Positions 38,052 to 49,900 of a stretch of DNA of 64,000 nucleotides are shown piece after piece. Position numbers and translations under genes: made by a program. This DNA is from Dimorphilus gyrociliatus. Taxonomy: Eukaryota; Annelida; Polychaeta; Dinophilidae. The notes beneath the pieces were generated by a model, which had not been told where the DNA came from, ran no database searches, and saw nothing but the letters and a program-made list of their open reading frames with translations. Each line of letters opens with the position of its first letter. Position 1 is the first letter of the stretch. Location of the stretch: contig CAJFCJ010000010.1 of NCBI GenBank assembly GCA_904063045.1, positions 806,001 through 870,000 of the forward strand. The letters are read 5' to 3'.

Positions 38052-39972
38052 TTAAATGTTGGAATAATAATTAATTTCCCACTGGGTAATTTGGGACATA
38101 AACGAGTCCCATTCTTTTCTTTTCATATGAAGAAAGCCATCAATTATTCCTTGACCAAGAGATTCCCTTAGAAATTCATTAGACTCCAATTTATTTAATG
38201 CTGCGTCAAGGCTCATGGGAACTTTTTTAAATTGCCCAGAATAGTTTTGAACATCGAAATCTACTCTAGGTCCTGGATCTGAAGAGAAAATTACGACTTT
38301 AACTTTATTATAAGAACTGCAAATTAATCTTTCAAGCAATATAAAATAATAACGAAATATTTTTCTTTACCCGTTTTATTTTTTATTCCATCAAGACCAG
38401 TTGATAATATTGCAGCATGCATCAAATACGGATTTGCTGCTGCATCCGGTAATCTAAGTTCTATCCTGAAATAGATAATAGTAAAAGCGTACTATTTTCA
38501 ATGTCATAATAAATATGAAATGCAATAGGAAATAGAAATACCTATCAGAAACTGGTACTCTAATGAGAACACTTCTATTATTACCACCCCAAGATATTTT
38601 GTTTGGACACCACACGCCTCTATTAAGCCTCTTATAACTATTTACTGTTGAACAGTAAAGAGCACAAGCCGATTCAATGTTGTTTAGTAAACCTCCTATG
38701 AAATTATAGCCTAACGACGATAAACCGATTTCATCTGTGTCGTCTTCAAACAGGTTCTTTGTTGAGTTAGAATTCCAGAGCGAAATGTTAGTGTGCAAAC
38801 CATTAGCTAAAACAAAAAAATTCGTATAAACTGCTATATTAGACTTAAAAAAAACTCAACTATAAATTTACAATAGTATAAATAAACTAACCACAAAGTA
38901 CTTCTGGTAAAGGTACCGCCATAAAAGACGCCTTAACGCCGTGTATTTCGGCTAATTGCTTTATCATAAATTTCATAAACATTTGTCTATCTGACATCTT
39001 CAAGCAGTCAACATAATCGAAATTAATTTCATATTGACAACACGAAGATTCGTGATCAATTTCGTACGGATTCCAACCAATTTTTTCCATACAATCTGCT
39101 AATTCGCAGAGGAAATTTGAATGTCTTAGCGTTGAATGAGGATCTTGAAGACTCATAGGTTGCTGCATATCACATTCGTCATATAATCTCTTACCATCCT
39201 TAGTTAATAGCATAAATTCCGCTTAAACAGTAAAGAAAAACCAGTCAGATAGATAGCTAGAGAGAGAGAGAGAGAGAGAGAAAGATAATGAAAGAGACAG
39301 AGACAGGGAGAGAGAGAGAAGAAAAAATTACGAATATTAACTCAATGCGAAAACAAATTTGAATAGAGAGAAATTAATAATATATTCAGTAATTCCTTAC
39401 GTTCAATACCAGATTTCATAAAATAACCCATCGATTGGGCATCTTGTATTTGTCTTTTTAAACAATCTCTGGGGCATTGTTCGTATGGTTTATTATACAT
39501 GTATAAATCACTATAGGGTTAAAAAAGAGACAATTTACATAGATATCTGAATATCTCCATTATTATTTTGAAAAATAAACACAAAACTATTAATTCATTA
39601 ACCTGCTTAACCATCCAAAATTAGGTTTCCAAGGCAACTGAATTAACGTCGAAGGGTCAGGTTTAATTACCATTTCCGGTTCGGCAGGAGAAGATTTGAA
39701 GAACATGGCTGCAGGCATCCCACACCCTTTATCTTGAACCATTTTAATTGCTTTTTTAGGTATTAGAGAACATCTGGAATCCGCATTTAGTGGTGAATAA
39801 GAAACCAGAAAGTAGTCTATTCCTAATTTTTTTGCAGTTTCTTCTAAATCAATCGAAGACATGATTTCTGTCTCCAACTGCAATTGGAAAGCAGGAAATT
39901 TATCAGTCCGGTATCCCGTCCCTCTCTTTTATACTTTAGGTAACCATAATTTACAATAGAATGACATACCAT
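38052..39972 (-). CDS. Glutamine synthetase type I-like protein (lengsin group), seven exons
   Basis: The exons (minus) are 39972-39970 (ATG only), 39877-39603, 39510-39401, 39221-38892, 38806-38542, 38465-38371 and 38278-38052. All junctions are GT-AG with matching phase, giving 434 residues. An N-terminal beta-grasp-like part (about 15-90) is followed by the GS catalytic domain. Visible landmarks are SGIEPEF (E129, E131), DHE and QYEI (E187, E194), [11 protein letters not shown] (H244), [19 protein letters not shown] (R317, R322), [15 protein letters not shown] (E330) and a C-terminal VTxWE-like end. All metal-binding Glu and Arg positions of the family are kept, but the second His of HxH (ATP side) is Asn246. 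It either makes glutamine from glutamate, ammonia and ATP or, like vertebrate lengsin, has lost activity. The gene is divergent to the glutamate carboxypeptidase at 41136. Confidence 0.88.
39258..39320. repeat. (GA)n microsatellite inside an intron
   Basis: Pure GA at 39258-39282, then imperfect GA/GAA. It lies in the intron between the third and fourth exons of the glutamine-synthetase-like gene. Confidence 0.9.
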
Positions 39973-41135
39973 ATTAGATCAATATACTACGCCAGATTGA
40001 TGTTTGTCAAAAACAAGTTGGTACCTAGATTTATTATGAGCGGCTTTTATCAAATATAGAAGAAAGCACGAAAATTAAAGATTAGACATACATTTGTAGT
40101 CTTAATTCTCATAGTCATTTTAAAGTGGTGACATAGTTTTATTCCTGATACTTAAAGTCTACATTTTTTAACCTTGATAAAACAATTTATTTCACTTCCG
40201 ACTTGCTATAATATTAGTATTCTAGCATTATTGATGCCAACCTAAACACTAGTTTTCAATTATCCTATTTTTTTTTTACCTTATTTCTGCCTATATATTC
40301 AATTATTTTCATTTTGCTATTTATCTTTTTTATTTGAATTACATTTTTCTCTTTTCTCTCTTTCTATCTACATATCTGTGTAACTCTTACTCTTTCCCTC
40401 TCTCTCTCTCTCCAGTTGTTCGAGCTTTATCATTTGTACAATATATGTAAATAGGTCGGGATAAAATATTGCATAATAAAAATTTTCAAGCCATTTATTT
40501 CGCTAGATGGCGTTTAATTTCATTAAAAAATGACGATCAAATATATTGAACATGTTCTAAGAAGAGCAAAGATTTGAATAGGAAGAAGAGTATTTTTTCT
40601 TTAACATTTCCTCTCATATAGATCTGACAATTGAGAGATATCGTTAACCTTTTTTTGTTCAGTTTTAAAACAATATATAATTCAACTTTCGCTGAATTAG
40701 CGATTTTTATTGTAATGTTTAGTCAATAAAATTTGTAACTACAAAATAAATTATTCTATAGTATCAAGCCTATAAGGAAAATTGAAATTACCTGTGTTAA
40801 ATGAAGGGAAAATGATTTATTGTATATCTATTAAATATACCAAGGAGAAAAATAACTTTCTAATAATTGGTCTTTGATGACTAAATTCTCATTCAAATGA
40901 ATGATTACTGGATGTTTTCCTTATTTATTATTTTATTATCAACTTAATATAGATATAGAATAAAACAATCCTCTTGGTTGGATGGTCTATATTAAATGTC
41001 AGAATAAAAAAAAACAAACTGTCAAATAACATAATCAATCAGACATGGATGCTTGTTTGTTGTATAATTAAGACACAATTGGAATATATATATATACTGT
41101 ATACCGTATACCTTCCATTCAATCACAAGATAAGA
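39973..41135. promoter_or_regulatory. Shared upstream region of two divergent genes
   Basis: About 1.16 kb separates the two start codons. It contains AGATGGCG at 40505-40512, a (CT)n tract at about 40395-40413 and an (AT)n stretch with ACTGTATA at about 41085-41110 next to the carboxypeptidase start. No exon is seen apart from the untranslated leader of the minus-strand gene. Co-regulation is an inference. Confidence 0.4.
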
Positions 41136-44100
41136 ATGAGCAAGTCAAACAAATGCCCTTGCCTTAAATATTTCATATTTTTAGCCGGCGCGTTCGCTAT
41201 TGGTTTCCTTATTGCTTGGTTTTCGCGAGGAAGTTTAGTGGAGAATGTTGAGAAAAATCAAACTTTTTATAAAGGATTTCAAGAAAAACTAGTTAATAAT
41301 ATAGTTGAAATGGTAGAGGGTAAATATATTAAAAAATATTTAAGAACATATGCCGGAAAGCCACATCTAGCTGGAACGCCCCAAGATAAAATCAATGCTG
41401 AAACTCTTTACAAATTCTGGAAAGGCTTGGGATATGAGACAAAAATTATTCCTTATAAAGTATTATTATCTTATCCAGTTGGTGATCCGAAAGAATCGAA
41501 TCTAGTAGAATTTGCAAAATCTAATGGACTTTGGCGAAGCGCAATATTTGAGAAGAAACTCGGAAAAGCTATCTATAACTACTCTGAGATGGTTCAACCA
41601 TTTAACGGTTTCTCTGGATCGGGCGATGTTCGTGGAACACTTGTATATGTCAACTATGGAAGAGAAGAAGATTTTCAATATTTAAAAAACAAATTTAATA
41701 TAAACTTTCAGGGTAAAATTGTAATTGCCAAATATGGGAAAATATTTAGAGGAGACAAGGTTAGTACTTGTACATAAACGCCCTCTCCTTGTGTCTCTAT
41801 CTATTTCTTGTTACAAACAAATAGGCTAAAACGGCTCAAAGGTGGAAAGCGGAGGGAATAATACTCTTCACCGCTCCATTAGACTACGCTCCCGAGTCGG
41901 TTGGAAAACCTTTTCCTGAAGGAATTCTAATGCCATCTAGTGGAGTTCAAAGAGGTTCACTACTTCTCGGGGGAGATCAATTAACACCCGACTTCGCAGC
42001 AACAAGTAATATAAATATACAATAAATAATTAAGCATCGAAACAAATACCAATAGAGACAGCAGAATAAAAATTATATAGCTCGCTTTTAGTAAAACAAA
42101 AGAAAATGTAAACCCTAAAGATTAAATTTATCCATACAGAAAGTAGAATAACAGTTTATTCTACGTGTTTCCATTTTTGTCTATTGTTTTAAGTTTATAT
42201 TCAAAGGGGGAGTTAGGACTATTTGAAATTGTCTAATATTTCAATTAATTGATAGAGTATGCTGCAATTTAATATTCTTTTCGAAGAAAGAAAAAACTAA
42301 ATGCTAATTTTTTATGCCATTCGTTTACAAAGAAAATGTATATATCTATCTATCTATACATCTATATATCTGTATACAATATATTTATATACTATTACTG
42401 TTATTATTATTTAAATAACATATATTTAAATATTGAATTTATTACAAATTAATTCGTTGCTCTTTTTGTTTTACAGACAATACATATTCATACAGAATAT
42501 CAGAGGCTGAAATATCAGACTCGATAAAAATTCCTGTCATTCCGATTAGCTATGAGGATGCTCAATCTCTATTAGAGTATACTTTCTAAATTAGATAAAT
42601 GTCAATAGCAGTTCAACTAAAATATAATTCACTCAGGCATGAAACAATAGACGATGCTACCATTAAAGAGAAATTACCTTCCGATTGGAAACATGGGCTA
42701 AAATTGAAAAAAATAGATACATCTATATACTTTACTTATGACAATTCATTTAACTTGCAAAGGTATCGCAAACTATAGTTCTTTGAATTAAATAATTAGT
42801 ATATAAGGAAAAAATTTTAGAACTGTAAGAGTCAATGTGAACGTATCGAAAGAATTACGAACTACTTATAACGTTCATGCTACGATCAAGGGCACGACGG
42901 AAGAGGGTATATATCATTCATGTTATAACAATAGCATAATAAAGGGTTTCATTATCTGCAGACAGATACGTGATTGTGGGTAATCATAGAGATGCATGGA
43001 CTCATGGATCTATTGACCCATCCAGCGGGACCGCCACAATGCTTGAAATATCTAGAGTTATCTCAAAAGTCCACCGAGAGAGAGGATGGCGACCTAGACG
43101 AAGTATTATATTTTGTAGCTGGGCTGCCGAAGAACAAGGTTTAATAGGTTCAACCGAATGGGTAGAACAATACGGACATATTTTATCAAATAGAGCAATA
43201 GCTTATATAAATACGGATATAGCAGTTCAAGGAACAGATACTTTCCGAGGTAGAGTTTCTTCCTCACTTATCGAAACAGTTCTGCTAGAAGCGACAAAAG
43301 CTGTTAAAAATCCAAACAAACAAGAGATTAAAGATGGCCGTAATACCGTTTTCGATACGTGGAAAAAGTACTACCCATGTAAACAAAATCCCGAAAAGCC
43401 ATAGTTTGTATTACTTGATTACGAGTAACTTTTGACAGAGATTTTTTATTTTTACATCCTTTAATAGCTTAATTCCTCTTGGTTCTGGTAGTGATTTTGA
43501 ACCTTTTGTAACTAGGCTTGGAGTTACTTCTGTTGACCTGCGCTATTCATTTGATCCGGTATAATCTGGCAATCAGTTAACTAAATTCTAATTTTAAATA
43601 CTTATATTCCTTTTTAGCGTAAACCCTTATCTTCCTATCCACTGTATCATACTATGTATGAAACTATCGAATTAGTTGAAAAATACTACGATCCAGATTA
43701 TAGCTATCACGCGTCTATTAGTAAAATAATGCTCTACATGGCTTTACGATTAGTCGATTCAGATATTCTTCCCTTCGAGCCGATTTTATTCTCAGAGCAG
43801 CTTGGAAATAGCATAAAATCTTTTTCTAAAAAGGCTATGAATGTTGCAAGTGATGTAGCTAAAATGCCTAATAAAGTCAAGGACTCTCTAGGTGCAGATA
43901 GAGATTTAAATCCGATTGATGTACAAGACAATAGCTATTGAATAATCGTATTATTACCCTACAGATGATTTACTTAGAGCTGCAGATGAACTAAAAAAAA
44001 GATCAAAGAGCTTTGATTCTGTGCTAAAATCTGTCGATAAAACTAGGTAAGTAAGTTATTGAAGATCATTAAAGAAAGGCTACACGTGTTCTTTTCAACC

Positions 44101-44400
44101 CTTTTTTTTAGACACTTGAACGTCAGATCGATTAATGACCGCCTAATGGAGATTGAGCGTCACTTTATTCACCCACAAGGGTTGCCTAATAGACCTCGCA
44201 TGAGGAACTTGCTTCTCTCTCCAAGTGTCTATAACAGTTATTCAGCAACTCCTCTACCGGGATTGTACGATACTCTTTTTGAAATTGAAAAAAAACAGAA
44301 AACTAGTTGGAAGAAAGTTCATAAGCAAATTAGCTTATTGTCAAACGCCGTTAGGGAGGCGGCAGCCTCGTTAGAATGTACTAGTAATTTTATGATATAG
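41136..44400 (+). CDS. Glutamate carboxypeptidase II / NAALADase-like M28 peptidase, ten exons
   Basis: The exons are 41136-41759, 41825-42005, 42477-42576, 42637-42762, 42821-42906, 42962-43403, 43468-43558, 43618-43891, 43965-44046 and 44112-44400, giving 764 residues (the human protein has 750). It is a type II membrane protein: a short cytoplasmic head, a membrane segment at about 12-29 (YFIFLAGAFAIGFLIAWF), a PA domain, the zinc peptidase domain and a TFR-like helical dimer domain. The two-zinc site is intact: H381 and D391 (NHRDAWTHGSID), E429/E430 (WAAEEQG), D458 (INTD) and H561 (YPLYHTMYET). The enzyme class removes C-terminal glutamate from N-acetyl-aspartyl-glutamate or folyl-poly-glutamate outside the cell. 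The exon 6 donor (CCATA|GTTTGT) was chosen because it restores the loop length seen in the family. It stands head to head with the glutamine-synthetase-like gene. Confidence 0.93.
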
Positions 44401-46753
44401 ATAAACGCAGAATTAAGATAGAAAGCTTGTATTTAGTCTGATCAGAAATCTATTTGAAATTTTAAACTCGTTATCTATCTATCCATCTTATCAAATATAG
44501 CTATCATTTTACTCAAAGGTTTATTTTTGTGTGAATATCTACCGACAGATGGCGTCTTAAAGAACTTTTACAATTTGCTTTATAAAAAGAATATTTTTCT
44601 CCCACACCTTTAATCATTCTTTCATGTTTTCTCCCTCTCTCCCGCGCCTTCTCTCTCTGGCTATCTGTTCATTGAGTCTATCTCGTTCATTCTCAATTAC
44701 AAATTGGTTTAATAACGTTTACAGAAGATATCTGCCAGCTTCCGCAATAAATAATGCAGCTGTAAACTGGCGAATGGTTACCTAAACTAAAAAAACAATT
44801 TTTGATTGCTTTTAATCAAATAAAGGTAATATAATTTGTCCTAGAAAGAGAAAAAATAGTGATAAAATGTTAAATAGTATTGAACTGTATATAAGTACAT
44901 TTATTAGTATCTCTATATATATACTCTAAGGATTGATACTGTATATTTGAAACGTTTTCCTCTGTTTTCTATATTCTTTAATAGATAACGAATTTGGAGA
45001 GAAAGAGAAAGTCTCTTTTTATTGTTTCTTAAGTATTATTTATCAAAAAAGACAACAAACCAATAATATTGCACTCGCACGCCAATTATTAGGATAATTT
45101 CAGTTTGTTTTTCAACTTATCTACATGTACTCTTCATATAATATACAATATACTTTTAGTACAGTATACTGATTACTATAGAAGTATCAGTATATTGGTA
45201 AATTGAATAAAGTTCGTTATTATCATCTCTATTTATGAGAGTGGCAGCTGACAACTTTTAATTCACAGATGATAATCTATATTGGTAAAGGATTAGGCTA
45301 ATCGCAATTTTTTTCTTTATAAATCAACTTTTCTGGTAGATGCGGTTGTTGTAGCTATTATCTTTGGCCAAAAATATATTCTTATATTATATTTATATAT
45401 ATATGTGACACCTTTATATGTTTCGATTTTTGAAATTGGTCTTCTTTATTCGTAAATGTTCGTTTTATGACTGACAATAATAACCTTGGGCTATCTTTTT
45501 TAGAAACTTGACACTGACTATCTACTAAAGGTCGTCTAGTAGCTTCCTCTCTCTATATATACGTCTGTCCCAGTCTATATCCTCCCACACATATATTCTC
45601 TCGTTTCGTATTGTGTCAATCCGTTTTAGAATTTTATATAATAGGTAATTTTTTCATCTTCCCTCCGGTCTATAAATTACTTCCGTCGATTATATAATAT
45701 ACCTACATTTAGTCACGATATAGTTTATGTAACCTTTGTATATTTGTACATGGCGTATTCTCTCTCCATTTGTTTTCGATTATAAAAAAAAGGAAATATT
45801 CTCTTTCTATTGATTTCTAATATTAATGAATATTTGGAATTTATATCAATATTAATTTAAAATAGAAAATACTCCTATAGAACCAATCTAACGGGAAATA
45901 AGTCTAATTTCCCGTTTGATTCCTTCCTCCTTTATTTCTTTATGACTTTCGAATACTTTTGTTAGAGGGCAATAATTAAGCCTAATGACAGAGTATGGAT
46001 AAATTACACACTATTTATATCAAACGCCAGATGTCAGCATATGCGTTATCCAAGACGTACTTTGTCGACACCCCTATTTTCCCGTAGAACTTGAACTGCT
46101 CTGCATAATTAAGAAGGTGCATGGTTCATTTGAAAAGTGAATCCCAAAGCGCCACAAAAACTTTTAAGGAATTTTCTTCAACTGAGCTGAGAACGATTTT
46201 TTGCAGATAAGATACTTAAATTCCTCTCTTCTTCTCACATCTTCTGCCGATAAAGCTTTTTTTTTCTGTTTCCCCGTGATATTCGTGCCAAAGAAAATTG
46301 GGGAAGAATAAAGGAACAATTGAACAGAGAACGTCTATCAGAAAACTTCTGAGAAGAGGAAAAAGAAGCTAAAAGGAAAAGAAAAAAATGTTCATATCAT
46401 CAACAACTAATTGGGGGAAACGAATAGATGTGATAGATGCTTGATAAGTTAATTATAATTCTCTTTCATTACTCGAGGACTATAAAAGGATTACTTTTCA
46501 AGTAATAGGGTCATGTAAATAGCTGTTGATGAGATAAGGTAAGAAAATATACAGTTTTTATTATATTTTCAAATTTTTATATAAAAAAAAGTTTCTCTTT
46601 ATTTTTACGATTACAAGTCTATTACATCTATTTTGGGTATCCCTTATCAGTTCATGCAAATTTACTCCTAGCATATTTAATTTCTCTTCTATAAACTTGT
46701 AGATTAAGTTATCGCATCCATTTGCATATTGTTTACCTGTGATTACGTAAAGT
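44401..46753. other. Intergenic region upstream of FBXL7
   Basis: It contains AGATGGCG at 44547-44554. A G+C-raised patch at about 46010-46130 has a short minus-strand frame (36 codons, for example QFKFYGKIGVSTKYVLDNAY) of unknown meaning, possibly part of a regulatory region. No gene is supported. Confidence 0.35.
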
Positions 46754-46761
46754 TATATAAA
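46754..46761 (+). promoter_or_regulatory. TATA box of the FBXL7 gene
   Basis: TATATAAA lies 148 bp upstream of the start codon, followed by a short G+C-raised segment containing GGCGCG and an E-box-like CACCTG, as expected around a transcription start near 46785. Confidence 0.45.
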
Positions 46762-46908
46762 TTAGGCGCGTCATTCGGTTGACGAACACCTGTTCTGGAG
46801 CAAAGTTATTTGAACATTTCTTTCTTTTATAAAGGATACTAAATCACTGCTTATTGACTTAGACGTTACACTGTAAATATTGTATATTTTTCCAATCTTA
46901 TCAGAAAA

Positions 46909-49900
46909 ATGTTGAAGTTCGTCGTGAACGGCAAAAATAGACAAAAGAGGTCACCTTCAACGTCATCGGATAAGCCTAAAGTTTGCACTCTGCAAGCACA
47001 TATAGATGCTGTCTCCCTACCAATTGAGTTGTCGCGGGAATCGGATAACGATACAGAATTTGAATTATTGATAACCCGGGATGAAATTCGTGATATAACA
47101 CAAGTCGGCGGTGAGTGTTTTCTTTTGATCTTTGTAACTGTTTCCTGAAAGTTGGGGCACCCCTCGTCTTAAGTGCGTTCTCAATATTTTAAAATGTCGT
47201 TAATTTGTAACAATAAAAAAAAAAAGACTGAAGATGCTGAAAAGATGGGATAAACAGTCTTTTGATGTTCGATAACGAAGCTGATTATGTCGAAGAGTAA
47301 GGTATAACTTTCTCTTTGAAGTCTGGACAACAAGTATATAACAGGGTAAATTAGCCTTCAAACAACGGCTCTTTTATCTCATCTATTTCGTTATATTTTC
47401 AAGTATTTTTCTTTCTTCCCCGCCGTCTTTTTTAAAATTTATCTATAAGAATAACAAAAATATCCGTTTTTATACCATTAAAGGTTCTTTCCTATGATGA
47501 AAATGGGAAAATTCTTTATATAATAGCATTCTTTCGTGTCTTATGGATATCAATAACTATTATTTTAACAATGAATATCTATTCTAGTCGATTTATTTTA
47601 ATTTCTTGAAAAAACATAATATAATTCCTTATCTCCGCTCATCTAAAGCCGTTTTCTCAAACGGGAAGCACGAAGAATTCGACTCATATTTAAGAAATCT
47701 AACCGCCCAATAGAAAGAATATACAAAATCAATACTGTTAAAAAACAAGCTATTATTCGATTGAGCAATTTAGTTTTTCATATTTTCTTTATTATATAGA
47801 TTTGTTCAAAGATACCAAATATAATTTAATTCAATAAATATTCATAAGCATATCTTATTTTTATGCATCACTTCTCCATTACTATTTCCGTACGCCATTC
47901 TCTAAAGGACTAAAGGGAATTGAAATATTTACAATGTTTTGACAAACAATTCAGTCACGATTTTGAAGTGAACCGAAAAAATGTATAAGTTTTCCCTTTG
48001 ATCTATTGTCTCCCATTAAGAGCAACGTAAATAAACACCGCAATAAAAGTTAATACGTAACAAGTAATGTATATTCGTTTCTTAGCTAGAAAAGAGACGA
48101 TTGTTCTTTGTAGGGAAATTTTATTCATTTATGTATTTCTTCGGAAGGAAATTAAATATAAATGAACTAGTATTAGTTGTAGAAAAGAGAGAGAGAGGGA
48201 GACAGAGAGGGAGAGAGATAGAGAGATAATGAAAGAGAGTGAGGGGGAGAGGGGGGCAAAAGGAGCAAAGAGGGCAGAAAAACGTACGGAAAACTTGCAA
48301 GTTAAGTGTATAATTCCTATCGAGTATATCCGGTTGTACTTGAGAAGTGAAAATAGTGATAAAATATTTGTAAAAAAAAATATTTGTTAGCTTTAATTGC
48401 TATAAAAAAGATATACTTTATTCACTCTATCATATACAATTTGTTTACTTTTGATTAAGAAGCGTTTATAATGAAAGTTTGCACCGTCAATAAGGTACGG
48501 TATACTTTGAAAGGGTTTAGTTGTTATTCCTTTTTTACTCTTCTGCTAACATTTTCGTTACTTAATTTCAAAAGGAACGGTAAATTAGATATTCTTGTTA
48601 GTTCTATTCCATAAATTTTTATTGTGAAAACTAAGAAAACTAAATAGCTTTAGATTTTATTGTCCTATTCAGTTTTGTCCCCCACACCCCCTTCCTAAAT
48701 TCCCTTTTCTCCGCCCAGAAGTCACATGACCTGGAATAATAAATAAAAATTATTTGTCTATTTGAACAGATATCGATACAGTACACTACGTACCGCATAG
48801 ACGAATATCACGTTTATTGTAAATATATATATATAATGCCTTTGATCTATCTTGATTTTCCTGAAAGAAGAAAAGGGTCCATTTTTATTCGGGTCTGTAC
48901 CTTTAACAGAAGGAAGCCTGTCTTACGTCGAAGTATCGAAATTCAATTTACCTTTGAATTTTCTCAGGGCGCTAAACAATTTTTCTAAAGGCTTTTTAAC
49001 TGCAACAGTCTTCAAAACCTGCTTTGTTCAGTTTTGTTCACTTTTAGGCGGCAATTTTTTTTTACAATTTTATTATAAATTTTTACTCATAAATCATGCC
49101 ATTAGATGGATAAATCTTAACGGGATTTTCTCTATTCAAGCAAAAAGTAGTCTTTATTTACTCAATTTAGATTTTATTTTGGCCCTCAAAGATCCTTTTA
49201 TTTGAATGTTCAACCAACTCGAAATGTGTATAACATACTTGAATTTTGAACAGATGGGCGGACGTTTCTAAATCTCTTTTGGAATTTTTTCGCATTTAAG
49301 TGCAAAATATGCATCAGTAAATAACTGATTTCCATATGGAACTAATAGTCTTACATAGGAATTTACACATCATTTATGCCATACAAGACTTTTCTCATTA
49401 AACTTCTATATTATGCTTTAAAAAGAGAGAGAAAGAGAGAGAGAGAATGAGATAAGAAAGAAAATAATCAAAAAGATAAAAAAAACTACAAGTTAACTAA
49501 CTATATATTTTTACTTAATAAAAAAAGTTTGTAAGAGCGAAAACTTTCGAACATATGGCAACTCGATTCGTTTTTATTTACCGAACATGATGAAGTAAAG
49601 GAGTATAGGGTAACAAAGCGATTTTTGTACTTTTAATTAAAACTATAAAGCTTCAAATTGGAAAATAAGAAAAATTCCTTAAAAGTCACTTTCTTCTATC
49701 AAAACTCAATTCTTTTTTATAAGGAACAAGTAACAGGATTCGGTTATTAGTCAAAGAGTTAAATTACAATTGGACTATAAAAAGAGGTGTAACATCTTAT
49801 ACGGTTCATCGCTTCTAGTCGAGAATTTCTACAATTTCCCTATTTCTTTACCTTGTTAGACAGATGATACGCAATAAATCAAAGTGTTCAGAATTAAAAA

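Noticed and set aside
43363-43372. Alternative donor AAAAA|GTACTA for carboxypeptidase exon 6
   Set aside because: It keeps the frame but deletes a loop of about a dozen residues present across the family; CCATA|GTTTGT at 43403/43404 restores the expected length.
48852-49205. 117-codon open stretch in FBXL7 intron 1
   Set aside because: No ATG start, no splice sites, no family likeness; such lengths arise by chance in AT-rich DNA.
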